Source: Nesterenkonia sp. (GTDB lineage: Bacteria; Actinomycetota; Actinomycetes; Actinomycetales; Micrococcaceae). Taken from it: a stretch of 64,000 bases of DNA. A program made the translations under genes and the position numbers. The notes beneath the pieces are model-generated. The model was not told the origin of the DNA and made no database searches. It saw only the letters and a list, made by a program, of their open reading frames with translations. Shown here piece by piece: positions 17,937-26,377 of this stretch; position 1 is the stretch's first letter; each line of letters starts with the position of its first letter. Location: assembly GCF_029265375.1 (NCBI RefSeq), contig NZ_JAJUJJ010000009.1, forward strand, positions 1 through 64,000. The letters are read 5' to 3'.

Positions 17937-18865
17937 CAGATATTCACCTTGCTGATCCGATTGATCAGGATGAGACCGATGGCGTATGTGATGCCGGTGA
18001 AGACCAGGGTGATCTGCCCCAGCAGGCTGCTGGTGAGGTCATAGAGCAGGCCCGGTGAAATCAGATTGAACAGCAGCACGAGACCCACGCCCAGCCCCAC
18101 CACCATGTACCCGGTGTAGCTGGACTGAGTCACCAGCGTGCGGACTTCGCGGCTGGTCTCCTTGCGGTCTTCCAGGGCCTGGGCCATGCCCCGCAGCGCA
18201 GTGATCAGCGAACCGCCCGATCGCTGGGAGATGACCAGAGTTCCGATAAGCACTGTCAGATCCCTGCCGGGGATGCGGCTCTCCATACGCTCCAGGGCTA
18301 CATCTATTGGGGTTCCGATGGCCAGTTCATGATTGAGCATCGCAAGTTCACGCCCAGCAGGATCCGACATCTCCGCTGCAGCGATCTGCAGGGCAGTGCG
18401 GATGGAAAGTCCTGCATTGGTCGAGTTGGCCAAGATTCGGGCCAGTTCCGGCAGCTGCTGAAGGAACAGCCTGTACTGACGCTGCTGCAGAAAAGTCAGC
18501 AGCAGTCCCAAGCCGGCGGCCACCCCCAGTGCCATGAGCAACGCCCAGAGCACCGTCACCTGAGTGTGGGCGATGAAGAATGCCCCCATGACCAAGGTCA
18601 GTCCAATGACCGCGTACTCCAGAGGCATGAGTGACCGCAGGTTCGCCTCCACCAGCTGCGTGGTGAGGCGTCCGCCCAGAGCAGTCCTTCCGAACGCCTG
18701 GTCCAGCGGCCGCAGGATACTGCCGCGGAACGTTCCGCGCAGCCCGCCGGATTCGGCACGGACCACCGCTGCTTGATCGGCAGAGCCGGAGGCGAAGAGA
18801 ACCAGGCCGATGCACGCAATGGCGAGCACGCCCGCCAGGACCAGCAGAATGACATCGGGGGCCAC
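17936..18865 (-). CDS. tadB: TadB, inner membrane platform protein
   Basis: 309 residues, T2SSF/GspF family. The N-terminal helix is followed by a cytoplasmic part with helices near 80-125 and 250-305. The domain core reads LPELARILANSTNAGLSIRTAL and LIGTLVISQRSGGSLITAL. The start codon is GTG, immediately after the tadA TAA. It works with TadC and TadA in pilus extension. Confidence 0.9.
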   Translation of the reverse strand: MAPDVILLVLAGVLAIACIGLVLFASGSADQAAVVRAESGGLRGTFRGSILRPLDQAFGRTALGGRLTTQLVEANLRSLMPLEYAVIGLTLVMGAFFIAHTQVTVLWALLMALGVAAGLGLLLTFLQQRQYRLFLQQLPELARILANSTNAGLSIRTALQIAAAEMSDPAGRELAMLNHELAIGTPIDVALERMESRIPGRDLTVLIGTLVISQRSGGSLITALRGMAQALEDRKETSREVRTLVTQSSYTGYMVVGLGVGLVLLFNLISPGLLYDLTSSLLGQITLVFTGITYAIGLILINRISKVNI

Positions 18866-20308
18866 TTAGACGGTCACCCCCGGCTGGCGGCAGGCTGCTC
18901 CGTCCTCGACAGGTATATGGGCCGGCAGAGGGTTGCCTGAGAGCCAGAGCCGATCTGCCAATGCTGCCGGAACTGCGAACTGGCGGACCGTCCCCCGCAC
19001 CTGACGGTCTGGACCGGGGGGCTCCTGTTCGAAGCGCATCAGTGGCCGCAGGGTGAACTCCTCCCGTCGGGAAGAGGTGACCGTGGAGATCTCCACCACG
19101 CGTCGTGATCCGTCGGCGCCTCTGTTCAGCTGGACGATGATGTCCACCGCGGAATTGATCTGGTCACGGATTGCATCGTAGGGAACATCGAGCTCGCTCA
19201 TGGAGGCCAGGGTCTCCAGTCTGGAGACGGCGTCTTCGCTGTTGTTGGCGTGCACGGTGACCAGGGATCCGTCGTGGCCGGTGTTCATGGCCTGGAGCAT
19301 GTCCAGGGTTTCGCCGCCGCGGACCTCACCGACGATGATGCGGTCGGGCCGCATACGCAGGCTGTTCCTCACCAGGTCGCGGATGGTGATCTGTCCCTTG
19401 CCTTCGATGTTGGCAGGACGGGATTCCAGACGGATGACGTGGGGCTGCTGCAGCTGCAGTTCCGCAGAGTCCTCAATGGTGACAATGCGCTCACGGTCGG
19501 GAATCTGGCCGGACAGGGCGTTCAACAGCGTGGTCTTGCCTGTGCCGGTACCGCCGGAGACCACAATGTTCAACCGACCTCGCACGCAGGCCCTGAGCAG
19601 TTCCGAAGTCTCCAGGGAGAAGCTGCCCTTGTCGACCAGGTCGGACAAGGTGAACGGCGTGGGGAACCGCCGGATTGTCACCGCAGCACCGTCCAGTGAC
19701 AGCGGGGGCACAATAACGTTGACACGTTCACCGGTGGGGAGGCGTGCATCCACCATGGGCGAGGATTCATCCACCCGGCGGTTTACGGCCGCCACGATGC
19801 GGTCGATAGTCTGCATGAGCTGCTCATTGCTGGAGAACCCGTACTCCAGGCGTTCCAGCCTCCCGGCCCGTTCCACGAAGATGTCGTCTGGGCCGTTGAC
19901 CATAATCTCAGTGACGGTGGGATCAGCCAGCAGCGGCTCCAGGATGCCCAGACCCAGCGCCTCGTCCACCACTTGGCGAATGATCGCCTGCCGCTCCCGG
20001 CCGGATAGCACCGGTCCGCGGCGAGACAGCAGATGACTCATCACCCGCTCGAGGCGGACCCGCTGCTGCGTAGGCTCCAGACGCGAGAGCTCGGCCAGGT
20101 CGATCTCTTCCAGCAGCAGTCGGCGGTACTCGGCAGCAGCCCGCTCCTGGACACCTCCACTGCCCTGTACGGCTCCGACCATTGTGCCGCGGGACCTGCT
20201 CCGCTTAGCCGCTTCTGCGGCAGCCGCCGAGTTCTGAGCCTCATCTGCGTCCGACGCCCGGGCGCCCTGCCTGAGGCGATGGGCCTCAACTCTGCGCAGA
20301 AGTGCCAT
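18866..20308 (-). CDS. tadA: TadA/CpaF secretion ATPase
   Basis: 480 residues. This is the hexameric ATPase that drives Flp pilus assembly. The N-terminal domain carries RQAIIRQVVDEALGLGILEP and TEIMVNGPDDIFVERAGRLE. Walker A SGGTGTGKTTLLNAL lies at about 250-262, the Asp box in RIVTIEDSAELQL, Walker B MRPDRIIVGEVRGGE and the His box TGHDGSLVTVHAN. About 60 polar N-terminal and 45 C-terminal residues extend beyond the core. ATG at 20308 overlaps the tadE stop by one base. Confidence 0.94.
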   Translation of the reverse strand: MALLRRVEAHRLRQGARASDADEAQNSAAAAEAAKRSRSRGTMVGAVQGSGGVQERAAAEYRRLLLEEIDLAELSRLEPTQQRVRLERVMSHLLSRRGPVLSGRERQAIIRQVVDEALGLGILEPLLADPTVTEIMVNGPDDIFVERAGRLERLEYGFSSNEQLMQTIDRIVAAVNRRVDESSPMVDARLPTGERVNVIVPPLSLDGAAVTIRRFPTPFTLSDLVDKGSFSLETSELLRACVRGRLNIVVSGGTGTGKTTLLNALSGQIPDRERIVTIEDSAELQLQQPHVIRLESRPANIEGKGQITIRDLVRNSLRMRPDRIIVGEVRGGETLDMLQAMNTGHDGSLVTVHANNSEDAVSRLETLASMSELDVPYDAIRDQINSAVDIIVQLNRGADGSRRVVEISTVTSSRREEFTLRPLMRFEQEPPGPDRQVRGTVRQFAVPAALADRLWLSGNPLPAHIPVEDGAACRQPGVTV

Positions 20309-20715
20309 CAGCGTGCCTCAATGATCGGCATGGTGGCCGAACGGTTGATCGTGGTCGAGGGCAGCGCGTCCCCCAAAACTCCAATACGGATGATCGGGAC
20401 GTTGACTTCGGCCTGGCAGGTCACCCTCGAAGTATGGGCCGACCTGTTGCAACGGATCGAGGATCCTGGCTGCAGCGAGCGGCTCAGCGCATTCATGCCC
20501 GAGGAATATCCGCTGCCGACGGAGATGGACTCCGCCCGGGCAGCGTCACGGGCTGCCGAATTGGCCTGGCTCAGCGCATGCATGGCAAGCAGTCCCTGCC
20601 AGGCAAAGAACACCATGAGCAGAACGAACACCATGGTTCCGGCGAATTCGATGCTCAGAGAGCCCCGCTCCTTACTGTGCCGCGGGGTGCGAGGGTGAGT
20701 ATCTGCGTATCTCAC
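20308..20715 (-). CDS. tadE: TadE-like pseudopilin
   Basis: 135 residues from GTG at 20715, which overlaps the previous stop as GTGA. The leader ends SKERG and the mature start is SLSIEFAG: cleavage after G18 with glutamate at +5 (E23). One helix follows, then ANSAARDAARAESISVGSGY, the family's usual post-helix segment. A pair of cysteines (IRCN, VTCQ) lies in the small outer domain. It is probably a minor pilin that primes or caps the fibre. Confidence 0.86.
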   Translation of the reverse strand: MRYADTHPRTPRHSKERGSLSIEFAGTMVFVLLMVFFAWQGLLAMHALSQANSAARDAARAESISVGSGYSSGMNALSRSLQPGSSIRCNRSAHTSRVTCQAEVNVPIIRIGVLGDALPSTTINRSATMPIIEAR

Positions 20716-22379
20716 GGTTCCTCCAGGATTCCTGCGCTGGCACTGATGGGCAGGGCGCTGCTCCTCGCGACGGGCAGCAGCACCGGGGTGTTCATCGAGA
20801 CCTGGACCCTCCCGTCGGGGGACTCGTGGACTGATAGTCCCTCCCGCCAAGGTCCGGGCGTGCTGGCCTCCGCGGCTTCGACGATGGAGTGTCCCACCGC
20901 CGCAGCACGTGCGGCTTCGCTGGCGGTATGGGAGGCCATCACCCAGGTGGCACCGACCAGCACCGCCTGGAAGGCGATGGCGGCGAGCACCAGGACCATG
21001 GCGAAGATTCCGATGAGCTCGATGCTGGCCTGGCCACGCTCACGCTCAGTGCGTGCAGCGCGCCTGGTCTGGGCGCCTGGGCCGGTGAGCTGAAGCTCTC
21101 CGTTTCCAGGCAGCCGGCTCTCCGCCGCCTCGGCCTGGCGCGATGGTTTCCGGTCCTTCTTGGCGCGGCGCTCCTTCCGCCCCTCGCGGGAGGGCTTGCC
21201 ACGGGGGCTCTTAGCCAGCGAGGCTGGAGGGACCACTTGCATTTCACGCCCCAGGTCTCTGACCTTCTGGGTCCACTCGGAGCCGGCCACTGCCGGCTCC
21301 CGTCGGTTGACCGCCTGCTCAAGTGCCCGGTCCATCCGGGGCAGTACGGTGTCGTAGGTCTGCAGCGCCACGATCTTGCGAGCGGACTCGGGCTGGATGT
21401 CGCTTGTACGGTGGACACCGTTGAGAACGACCTTCACGCTTTCCGAGCGCCGGGCTCCGATCCGTTCCCAGAGAGAGACCAGACGGCGCACACCACGCAG
21501 GGACAGCACATTGGCCTGGGATACCACGCAAACCTCGTCTGCCATCTCCACTGCAGTGGCGTTGGCTTCTCCCATGACCGAGCCGATGTCGACCACCACG
21601 ACGTCGAACCATGAGCGCAGCACCCCGAGGATCTTCTTGGCTGCAGGCTCAGTAATGGCTTCACCTTGCTCTCCTTCCACCGGCCCAAAGAGGACGGAGA
21701 GCCCGTTGGGATGGTCGAAGATCACATCGGCGATGAAACGGGGCGAGAGCTCGTCGATCACGCTGAGCAAGTCTGTGATGTCTCTCTGCCTGGGGGCGTC
21801 GATCAGAATGGACTGATCCGGCTTCTGCAGATCAAGATCGACCAAAATCACCTTTCGGCCTTCGGTCTGTGCAGCCTCTAGCGCGAGGTGCAGCGCCACG
21901 GTTGAGGACCCTGCCCCACCTTTAGCGGAGGCGACGGCGATCATCTTGCCGGCACCCAGTGCGCCGTCGTCCTGCTGGCTGCGCTGGACGGCTTTCCGAA
22001 GCGAGCTGCTCCATGACACAGCTGCGTGGACGCGTGCCGAGACATTCTCAAAGTTCAGCGGGTACGTGATGACGCCTCGGGAGCCTGAGTCAAGAGCGGT
22101 GGCATAGTCGGTGCTGGTGGGCTCCTTGACCACTGTCAGTACCGCAATGGAGGGGTAGCGGCCGGAGACTTCGGCCGCTAGGTCCCACATTGGCATCGGT
22201 GTAGAGGACTCATCGATCACAAGCACATCCACACCGTCAGAACCGTACTGGGCCAAAGCAGCCAGCAGCGCCTGGGTGGACTGATAGGAGCGGTCGACAT
22301 CGAGTCCAGAGTCGGACAGTGCTTGCCGGACCTCCCACGCCCGCTGGTCGTCCCCACTGCACAGCATTGCTTTAGCCAT
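20712..22379 (-). CDS. TadZ/CpaE ATPase fused to a TadE-like pseudopilin
   Basis: 555 residues in one uninterrupted frame. Residues 1-130 form a degenerate receiver-like domain (VLVIDESSTPMPMWDL, AVLTVVKEP). Residues about 145-400 form a MinD/ParA-type P-loop domain with SAKGGAGSSTVALHLAL, ILVDLDLQKPDQSI and VVVVDIGSVMGEAN. A basic Lys/Arg/Ser linker runs about 400-445. A pilin-type segment then reads RERG-QASIELIGIFAM, with glycine at about 446 and glutamate at +5, one membrane helix and a small outer domain. TadZ localises the Tad machine at the pole. The prepilin peptidase could cut the two halves apart. Confidence 0.85.
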   Translation of the reverse strand: MAKAMLCSGDDQRAWEVRQALSDSGLDVDRSYQSTQALLAALAQYGSDGVDVLVIDESSTPMPMWDLAAEVSGRYPSIAVLTVVKEPTSTDYATALDSGSRGVITYPLNFENVSARVHAAVSWSSSLRKAVQRSQQDDGALGAGKMIAVASAKGGAGSSTVALHLALEAAQTEGRKVILVDLDLQKPDQSILIDAPRQRDITDLLSVIDELSPRFIADVIFDHPNGLSVLFGPVEGEQGEAITEPAAKKILGVLRSWFDVVVVDIGSVMGEANATAVEMADEVCVVSQANVLSLRGVRRLVSLWERIGARRSESVKVVLNGVHRTSDIQPESARKIVALQTYDTVLPRMDRALEQAVNRREPAVAGSEWTQKVRDLGREMQVVPPASLAKSPRGKPSREGRKERRAKKDRKPSRQAEAAESRLPGNGELQLTGPGAQTRRAARTERERGQASIELIGIFAMVLVLAAIAFQAVLVGATWVMASHTASEAARAAAVGHSIVEAAEASTPGPWREGLSVHESPDGRVQVSMNTPVLLPVARSSALPISASAGILEEP

Positions 22380-23206
22380 CAGTCGCCCTCTTCCTCAGCG
22401 TCTTGCTCCTCGCCCTCTTCGTCTCGCGGTTCAGGTGCTTCCTGAAAGTTCGGTCCCAGGTCGGGGTCCTGGAATGACTGATCGCTCTCCTCGAAGGCGG
22501 TCCCTGTTTCGTTGTTGCCTGAACGGATGATGCGCATCGAGACGGCGAAAGACTCTCCATAGGCCAGCTTGGTTGCCTCTCCGATTGTTACGGCGAAGGT
22601 CACCGGCACCACCATGCCCGGATCTCCGCCTTCTGATGCAGCGCCCGCGGCGACCCCGGCATCCACCGGCTGCCCCACGGAGACGATCTCAGCATTCTGG
22701 ACCAGAACGCCGGAGACGTTGTAGGGAATATCCGCGCGGCGGTAGGAGACGTCCCCGACTTCTGGGCCACCGCGGTCCCTGGCGAAGGAAGCGACGACAT
22801 CGACCCTGTCGCCCGGTTGCACGCGTCCGTGGATGCCTTGGTCGCCTTCGAAGTTCACCGAGATTTCACGTTCGCCATCCTCCAGCGAGGAAGCCGGCTC
22901 AATCATGTCGGTCTGCAGATATGAGTTCGCAGCGATGGCGGAAGAGGCTTTCATCCCCACCAGATCTTCCTGCTGGGTGACCATCTGATCGTTGAGGTAC
23001 TTATCCGGCACCTCCCGAGCCTCAACAAGACTCAGGTCGATGGGCTGGTGAATACCAACATCTTCGGTTGTGACATAGACCTCGGTGGTCGGACCCACCT
23101 CGGCGCGCACCTCACTGACGTAGGAGGTGACGCCGAGGAAGACGATCACGGCACCGATCACAGCGATGATCAGCGTGATCACGCCGCGCAGCTGTTTGGG
23201 GTTCAC
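22379..23206 (-). CDS. cpaB: CpaB/RcpC-like SAF domain pilus assembly protein
   Basis: 275 residues. The single N-terminal membrane helix (about 8-30) is followed by a SAF domain (TEVYVTTEDVGIHQPIDLSL to DLVGMKASSAIAANSYLQ) and the CpaB conserved part with ISVNFEGDQGIHGRVQPGDRVDV. The last 45 residues are very acidic (Asp/Glu), an odd tail for this family. In Gram-negative Tad systems CpaB works with the outer-membrane secretin. There is no such membrane here, so a role at the wall is likely. TGATG junction with the tadZ fusion. Confidence 0.88.
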   Translation of the reverse strand: MNPKQLRGVITLIIAVIGAVIVFLGVTSYVSEVRAEVGPTTEVYVTTEDVGIHQPIDLSLVEAREVPDKYLNDQMVTQQEDLVGMKASSAIAANSYLQTDMIEPASSLEDGEREISVNFEGDQGIHGRVQPGDRVDVVASFARDRGGPEVGDVSYRRADIPYNVSGVLVQNAEIVSVGQPVDAGVAAGAASEGGDPGMVVPVTFAVTIGEATKLAYGESFAVSMRIIRSGNNETGTAFEESDQSFQDPDLGPNFQEAPEPRDEEGEEQDAEEEGD

Positions 23207-24024
23207 CCGTTGTCCTCCTGAAGATCATGCTCGGCCGAGTCCTCATCCACCGGCGCGGAAAGGACTGGAGCGGTGGCGCCCACCAACTCGCGGGCAGGAA
23301 TATCATCGGCCGCCGGCTGGGCTTCGATGGCCTGTCGGGCAGCTGCGCCCAGGTTGCTGGGCGCCAGGACTATCTGGGCGGTGTCCTTCGAGCCCCACCA
23401 ATCGGGATGCTGATTGGGACGATAGACAATGTCTTTGGGAGCCAGATGCTCCAGCACTTTCTCCAGCGCCACATTGACCCGGGCACCGCGCTTCTTCTGA
23501 CTGACGGACTCCGCGACCAGGGCGATGCTGGAGGATTCGGCAACATCCACATGCTGGAGCGCCTTCTCCGGCTTCTTAGCGGACAGGGGACGGACCCGCT
23601 CACCCCGTTCGGCAAGATAGGTGCCTCCCGGGATCCAGCTGCGCGCGTGCAGCCACAGCGGCACCTTAGGTTCGTTCATATCGATCACCGTGGGGGTCAC
23701 AGCCAGGCAACGAATCTGTGATTCCAGGACCGCAAGTGCCGGAAGGATGAGCCGGGCCGGCAGCGCCTTCATCAGCGGCTGGGCCATCTCATGCAGCACT
23801 TGGGCTCCCAGCGGGGAAAGTCGCGTGGGATGAAACGCGATGAGCGTCTCTTCCCGAGCAGCTCTGGCCTGATAGACCAGGCGCCTGCTTTCAGCGTGCG
23901 AGCGATGAGGGCTGATCAGCACCACCCATGAATCTGCACCACGGTGAATAAGCTCAAGTGCATCGTCAATGGAGCCCGGCGCCATCGCCACTACCCCAAG
24001 CGACGGCGCATTCTCCGTTCGCAT
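23203..24024 (-). CDS. Unknown protein heading the tad operon
   Basis: 273 residues, soluble, with no signal peptide or membrane helix. The first 110 residues alternate strand and helix (LGVVAMAPGSIDDALELI, SWVVLISPHRSHAESRRLV, ETLIAFHPTRLSPLG). This looks like a Rossmann-like or receiver-like fold, but no catalytic motif is recognised. The tail is acidic. The stop overlaps cpaB as ATGA, so it is coupled to pilus biogenesis. It may be a TadZ-like regulator or localisation factor, which is a guess. It is the first gene of the operon, about 50 bases behind a candidate promoter. Confidence 0.7.
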   Translation of the reverse strand: MRTENAPSLGVVAMAPGSIDDALELIHRGADSWVVLISPHRSHAESRRLVYQARAAREETLIAFHPTRLSPLGAQVLHEMAQPLMKALPARLILPALAVLESQIRCLAVTPTVIDMNEPKVPLWLHARSWIPGGTYLAERGERVRPLSAKKPEKALQHVDVAESSSIALVAESVSQKKRGARVNVALEKVLEHLAPKDIVYRPNQHPDWWGSKDTAQIVLAPSNLGAAARQAIEAQPAADDIPARELVGATAPVLSAPVDEDSAEHDLQEDNG

Positions 24025-24075
24025 TATCAGTTATTGCCCCCACGTCATATAACTGTCGTTCAGTCCCGCTCGAGA

Positions 24076-24110
24076 ATAGTGTAACCACAGAGGTCACGTG
24101 TAAATGTGAC
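24076..24110 (-). promoter_or_regulatory. Candidate tad operon promoter with overlapping inverted repeat
   Basis: Minus strand: TTTACA (24104-24099) and either CACTAT (24081-24076, spacer 17) or TACACT (24083-24078, spacer 15). GTCAC (24093-24097) and GTGAC (24106-24110) form a 5-bp dyad with an 8-base gap that covers the -35 box. It could be an operator. Confidence 0.45.
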
Positions 24111-24144
24111 GCCCGGCCTAATTCTGAGGCCGATCGGACAGAAC

Positions 24145-24161
24145 TTGGGCCCCAGATTGAG
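24145..24161. promoter_or_regulatory. Shared boundary motif, copy in the tad divergent region
   Basis: TTGGGCCCCAGATTGAG lies between the leftward tad operon and the rightward DUF192 operon. It matches the site at 29156-29172 at 16 of 17 positions. The centre TGGGCCCCA is nearly palindromic, as for a dimeric regulator. Confidence 0.5.
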
Positions 24162-24257
24162 ACCCGCGCCCCATAGTGGGTCCGGGTGCATGCACCAAGC
24201 TGGTGCCAGATCAGACTGCGCTGCTTGCGCGGAGCTCGAATGTCAGGAGTATAGGAG

Positions 24258-24617
24258 ATGACAACGCTGAACGATGTTCCTGGGCGAGTCCGCTCGGTCC
24301 GGATCTCTTCTGAGAACATCGGGACTGTGGAGGTGCCTCAGGCGGGAACCTACCTGCGCCGGCTCCGAGGTCTGCTCTTCGGGGGCGAGCAACTGCTGCT
24401 GCGTCCCTGCTCGTCGGTGCACGGCATCGGCATGCGCCGGAGTCTCGACGTGGCCTACATCGCTGGGGACGGGACCGTCCTCGATGTCGCTGCGCTCAAA
24501 CCCTGGCGGGCGCACCGGCCACGCCGAGGAGCGAAGGCCGCCTGGGAGGCCCCCGAAGGCACATTCGCACAGCTGGGCCTGACGCCGGGGGCACTGCTGA
24601 GGTTCCAAGCCGCATGA
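24258..24617 (+). CDS. DUF192 family protein
   Basis: 119 residues. DUF192 is a small beta-rich domain, often exported, of unknown function, which I recall near Tad loci in actinobacteria. The family core is LRRLRGLLFG, then CSSVHGIGMRRSLDVAYI and VLDVAALKPWR. No signal peptide is visible here, so this copy is probably cytosolic. AGGAG lies just before the ATG. The stop overlaps the next gene (ATGA), making a three-gene operon divergent from tad. Confidence 0.85.
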   Translation: MTTLNDVPGRVRSVRISSENIGTVEVPQAGTYLRRLRGLLFGGEQLLLRPCSSVHGIGMRRSLDVAYIAGDGTVLDVAALKPWRAHRPRRGAKAAWEAPEGTFAQLGLTPGALLRFQAA

Positions 24618-25849
24618 AACGCCCTTCGCCCACACTTCCCACCGCCAGTACGGCACTGCTGCTTCTGGTGCTGCTGGCCATGTCAATAATGCTGGTCTCC
24701 GGCAGGGACATCGCTCACCAGCTCACCCTGGCGGCATGCACCGATGCGGGAGACTGCGGCACCTTTCCTGACTCTCCGCCGGTTTGCCACTACGCCGGCC
24801 GGGACCGGGTGGTAGCCCGCGAATCCTTCGCCTTTGCCCAGCAGACGCCAGTGGAGGGCGCCCGCCTCATCCAGTTCGGCGACGACTCTGCCGAGGTCAT
24901 CGTGCCCGGCGACGACGACAGCGCCGAGGTCTACGGGTTTCTGCGATGGGAGGACGCCCAGCGCTGGGTCATGGATCATTCCAGTCAGTTCAGGGGCATC
25001 GCCGGCGCGGCCGCTGGTCCTACCGGACAGCCCATCCGCGACGGGTATCTGCGTATGCTGCGGCTCACTGGACTGGACCATGAGGCGGAACTGGAGCCTG
25101 TGGCTACCACTGTCCAGGTCAATGAGCCCTCGGGCCCCGGCAGCCACGGTGTGCTCCGTCAGAACGCCCAAGGCGAGATAGTGCAGGTCACCGTGGTCAT
25201 GCCGCTGGATGAGGCCACCGCAGAACTGCAGGATTTCGCTGCCGCTCTCGGCATCTGGGGGTTCATCAGCTACACAATCGACCTGGGACTCGAGCTCAAG
25301 CCGGACCGTCTGATTTTCGGAGGGCCGGCTTCCGAGGGCTGGTCACTGACTCAGCTGCGCTCAGCGGCAGGGATTCCGCGCAGCTCTGCTTCCGACGAGC
25401 TACCGGGATACGCTGAGAGCGGGGAGGCTGTACTGCGCAGCTTCGTCCTGGACCTCACCCAGCGCGCCAACACAGCCCTGTACCGGGAGATTTTCGCGAT
25501 GGAGAGCGTCAGCGGGACTGCAGCGCCGCTGCTGACCGCCGAGGATTGGACCTCGTCCGGGGAGCGCTCCGAGCTCTATTCCCAGGTGATCGAACGCGTT
25601 AGGAGCGGGGCCGTGGCCGTGGAGACCACGCATACCCTGCAGGACGCCGACTCCGGCGAAGAAACAGTCCTCGCGGCAGTCGAGGGGCTGGTGGTCCAGG
25701 CCGGAAACACCGCCTCGCCTGAGACACGCCTGGTCAGCGCCCGCACCGCTGATCTGCTGATCAGCAGCGCCTCGTTCGACCCGCTGCTGACGTGCGAACC
25801 GAAGCCGGACGAGAACGAGGACGACCACGTTCGGAAGGGGCTATTGTGA
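24614..25849 (+). CDS. Secreted or membrane-anchored protein of unknown function
   Basis: 411 residues. One N-terminal hydrophobic segment (about 12-30, STALLLLVLLAMSIMLVSG) acts as anchor or signal, and the rest is extracytoplasmic. Three cysteines lie just after it (LAACTDAGDCGTF, PPVCHYAG), as in a small disulfide-bonded knob. Acidic patches (GDDSAEVIVPGDDDSAEVYGF) follow. The end, DPLLTCEPKPDENEDDH, is polar. No family recognised. It is coupled at both ends (ATGA before, GTGA after), so it likely acts with DUF192 and the next membrane protein beside the pilus. Confidence 0.72.
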   Translation: MKRPSPTLPTASTALLLLVLLAMSIMLVSGRDIAHQLTLAACTDAGDCGTFPDSPPVCHYAGRDRVVARESFAFAQQTPVEGARLIQFGDDSAEVIVPGDDDSAEVYGFLRWEDAQRWVMDHSSQFRGIAGAAAGPTGQPIRDGYLRMLRLTGLDHEAELEPVATTVQVNEPSGPGSHGVLRQNAQGEIVQVTVVMPLDEATAELQDFAAALGIWGFISYTIDLGLELKPDRLIFGGPASEGWSLTQLRSAAGIPRSSASDELPGYAESGEAVLRSFVLDLTQRANTALYREIFAMESVSGTAAPLLTAEDWTSSGERSELYSQVIERVRSGAVAVETTHTLQDADSGEETVLAAVEGLVVQAGNTASPETRLVSARTADLLISSASFDPLLTCEPKPDENEDDHVRKGLL

Positions 25850-26373
25850 GACGGTTCACACTCTACTGGCCGGCCTTCCGTGCTGGTACGCTGCTGCATC
25901 TGACGTGGGGCGTCACCGTGCTCGCGCTTGCCGTGATCATCGGTCCCCCGCTTGCCTGGCTGGTCGGGGGGCAGGTAGTGACCGCGCTGATCGCCCTGGT
26001 GGCCGTATCTGGTCGGGCGCTCGCCGGCTACCTCACTGCTCGCCAGCTCTGGGCGGTGTGGGCGACTCCGGGGCTGGTGCTCCGCACCACCCTGAGCGCC
26101 GCCGGAACCGGATACGCGGCGGTGTTCTTCCCACTGTCCGTGTTGGGGGTTTCGGCGAGCACCGCAATGGTGACCGCCGGCGCGTCCGCGACGCTGTTCA
26201 TGGTGCTGGACTGTCTGCTGGCCCTTGCCGCGACGGCTTCCGGGGCGCTGATCGCTTCGCGCTCCAAGCGCCGCTACCGACGCCGCCTCTTCGACGCGTC
26301 TCAGCTGCCAGTAGTCAAGGAGATCTCGGAGAGCTTCGCCGAGCACAGGGCCAAAGCCCGACTCAACGTCTGA
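25846..26373 (+). CDS. Small polytopic membrane protein
   Basis: 175 residues from GTG at 25846, inside the previous stop (GTGA). Four hydrophobic helices at about 15-35, 38-60, 75-100 and 108-135 are followed by a basic cytoplasmic tail (SRSKRRYRRRLFDASQ). No known family. It is third in the DUF192 operon and ends four bases before the convergent gene's stop. Confidence 0.72.
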   Translation: MRRFTLYWPAFRAGTLLHLTWGVTVLALAVIIGPPLAWLVGGQVVTALIALVAVSGRALAGYLTARQLWAVWATPGLVLRTTLSAAGTGYAAVFFPLSVLGVSASTAMVTAGASATLFMVLDCLLALAATASGALIASRSKRRYRRRLFDASQLPVVKEISESFAEHRAKARLNV

Positions 26374-26377
26374 AGCC

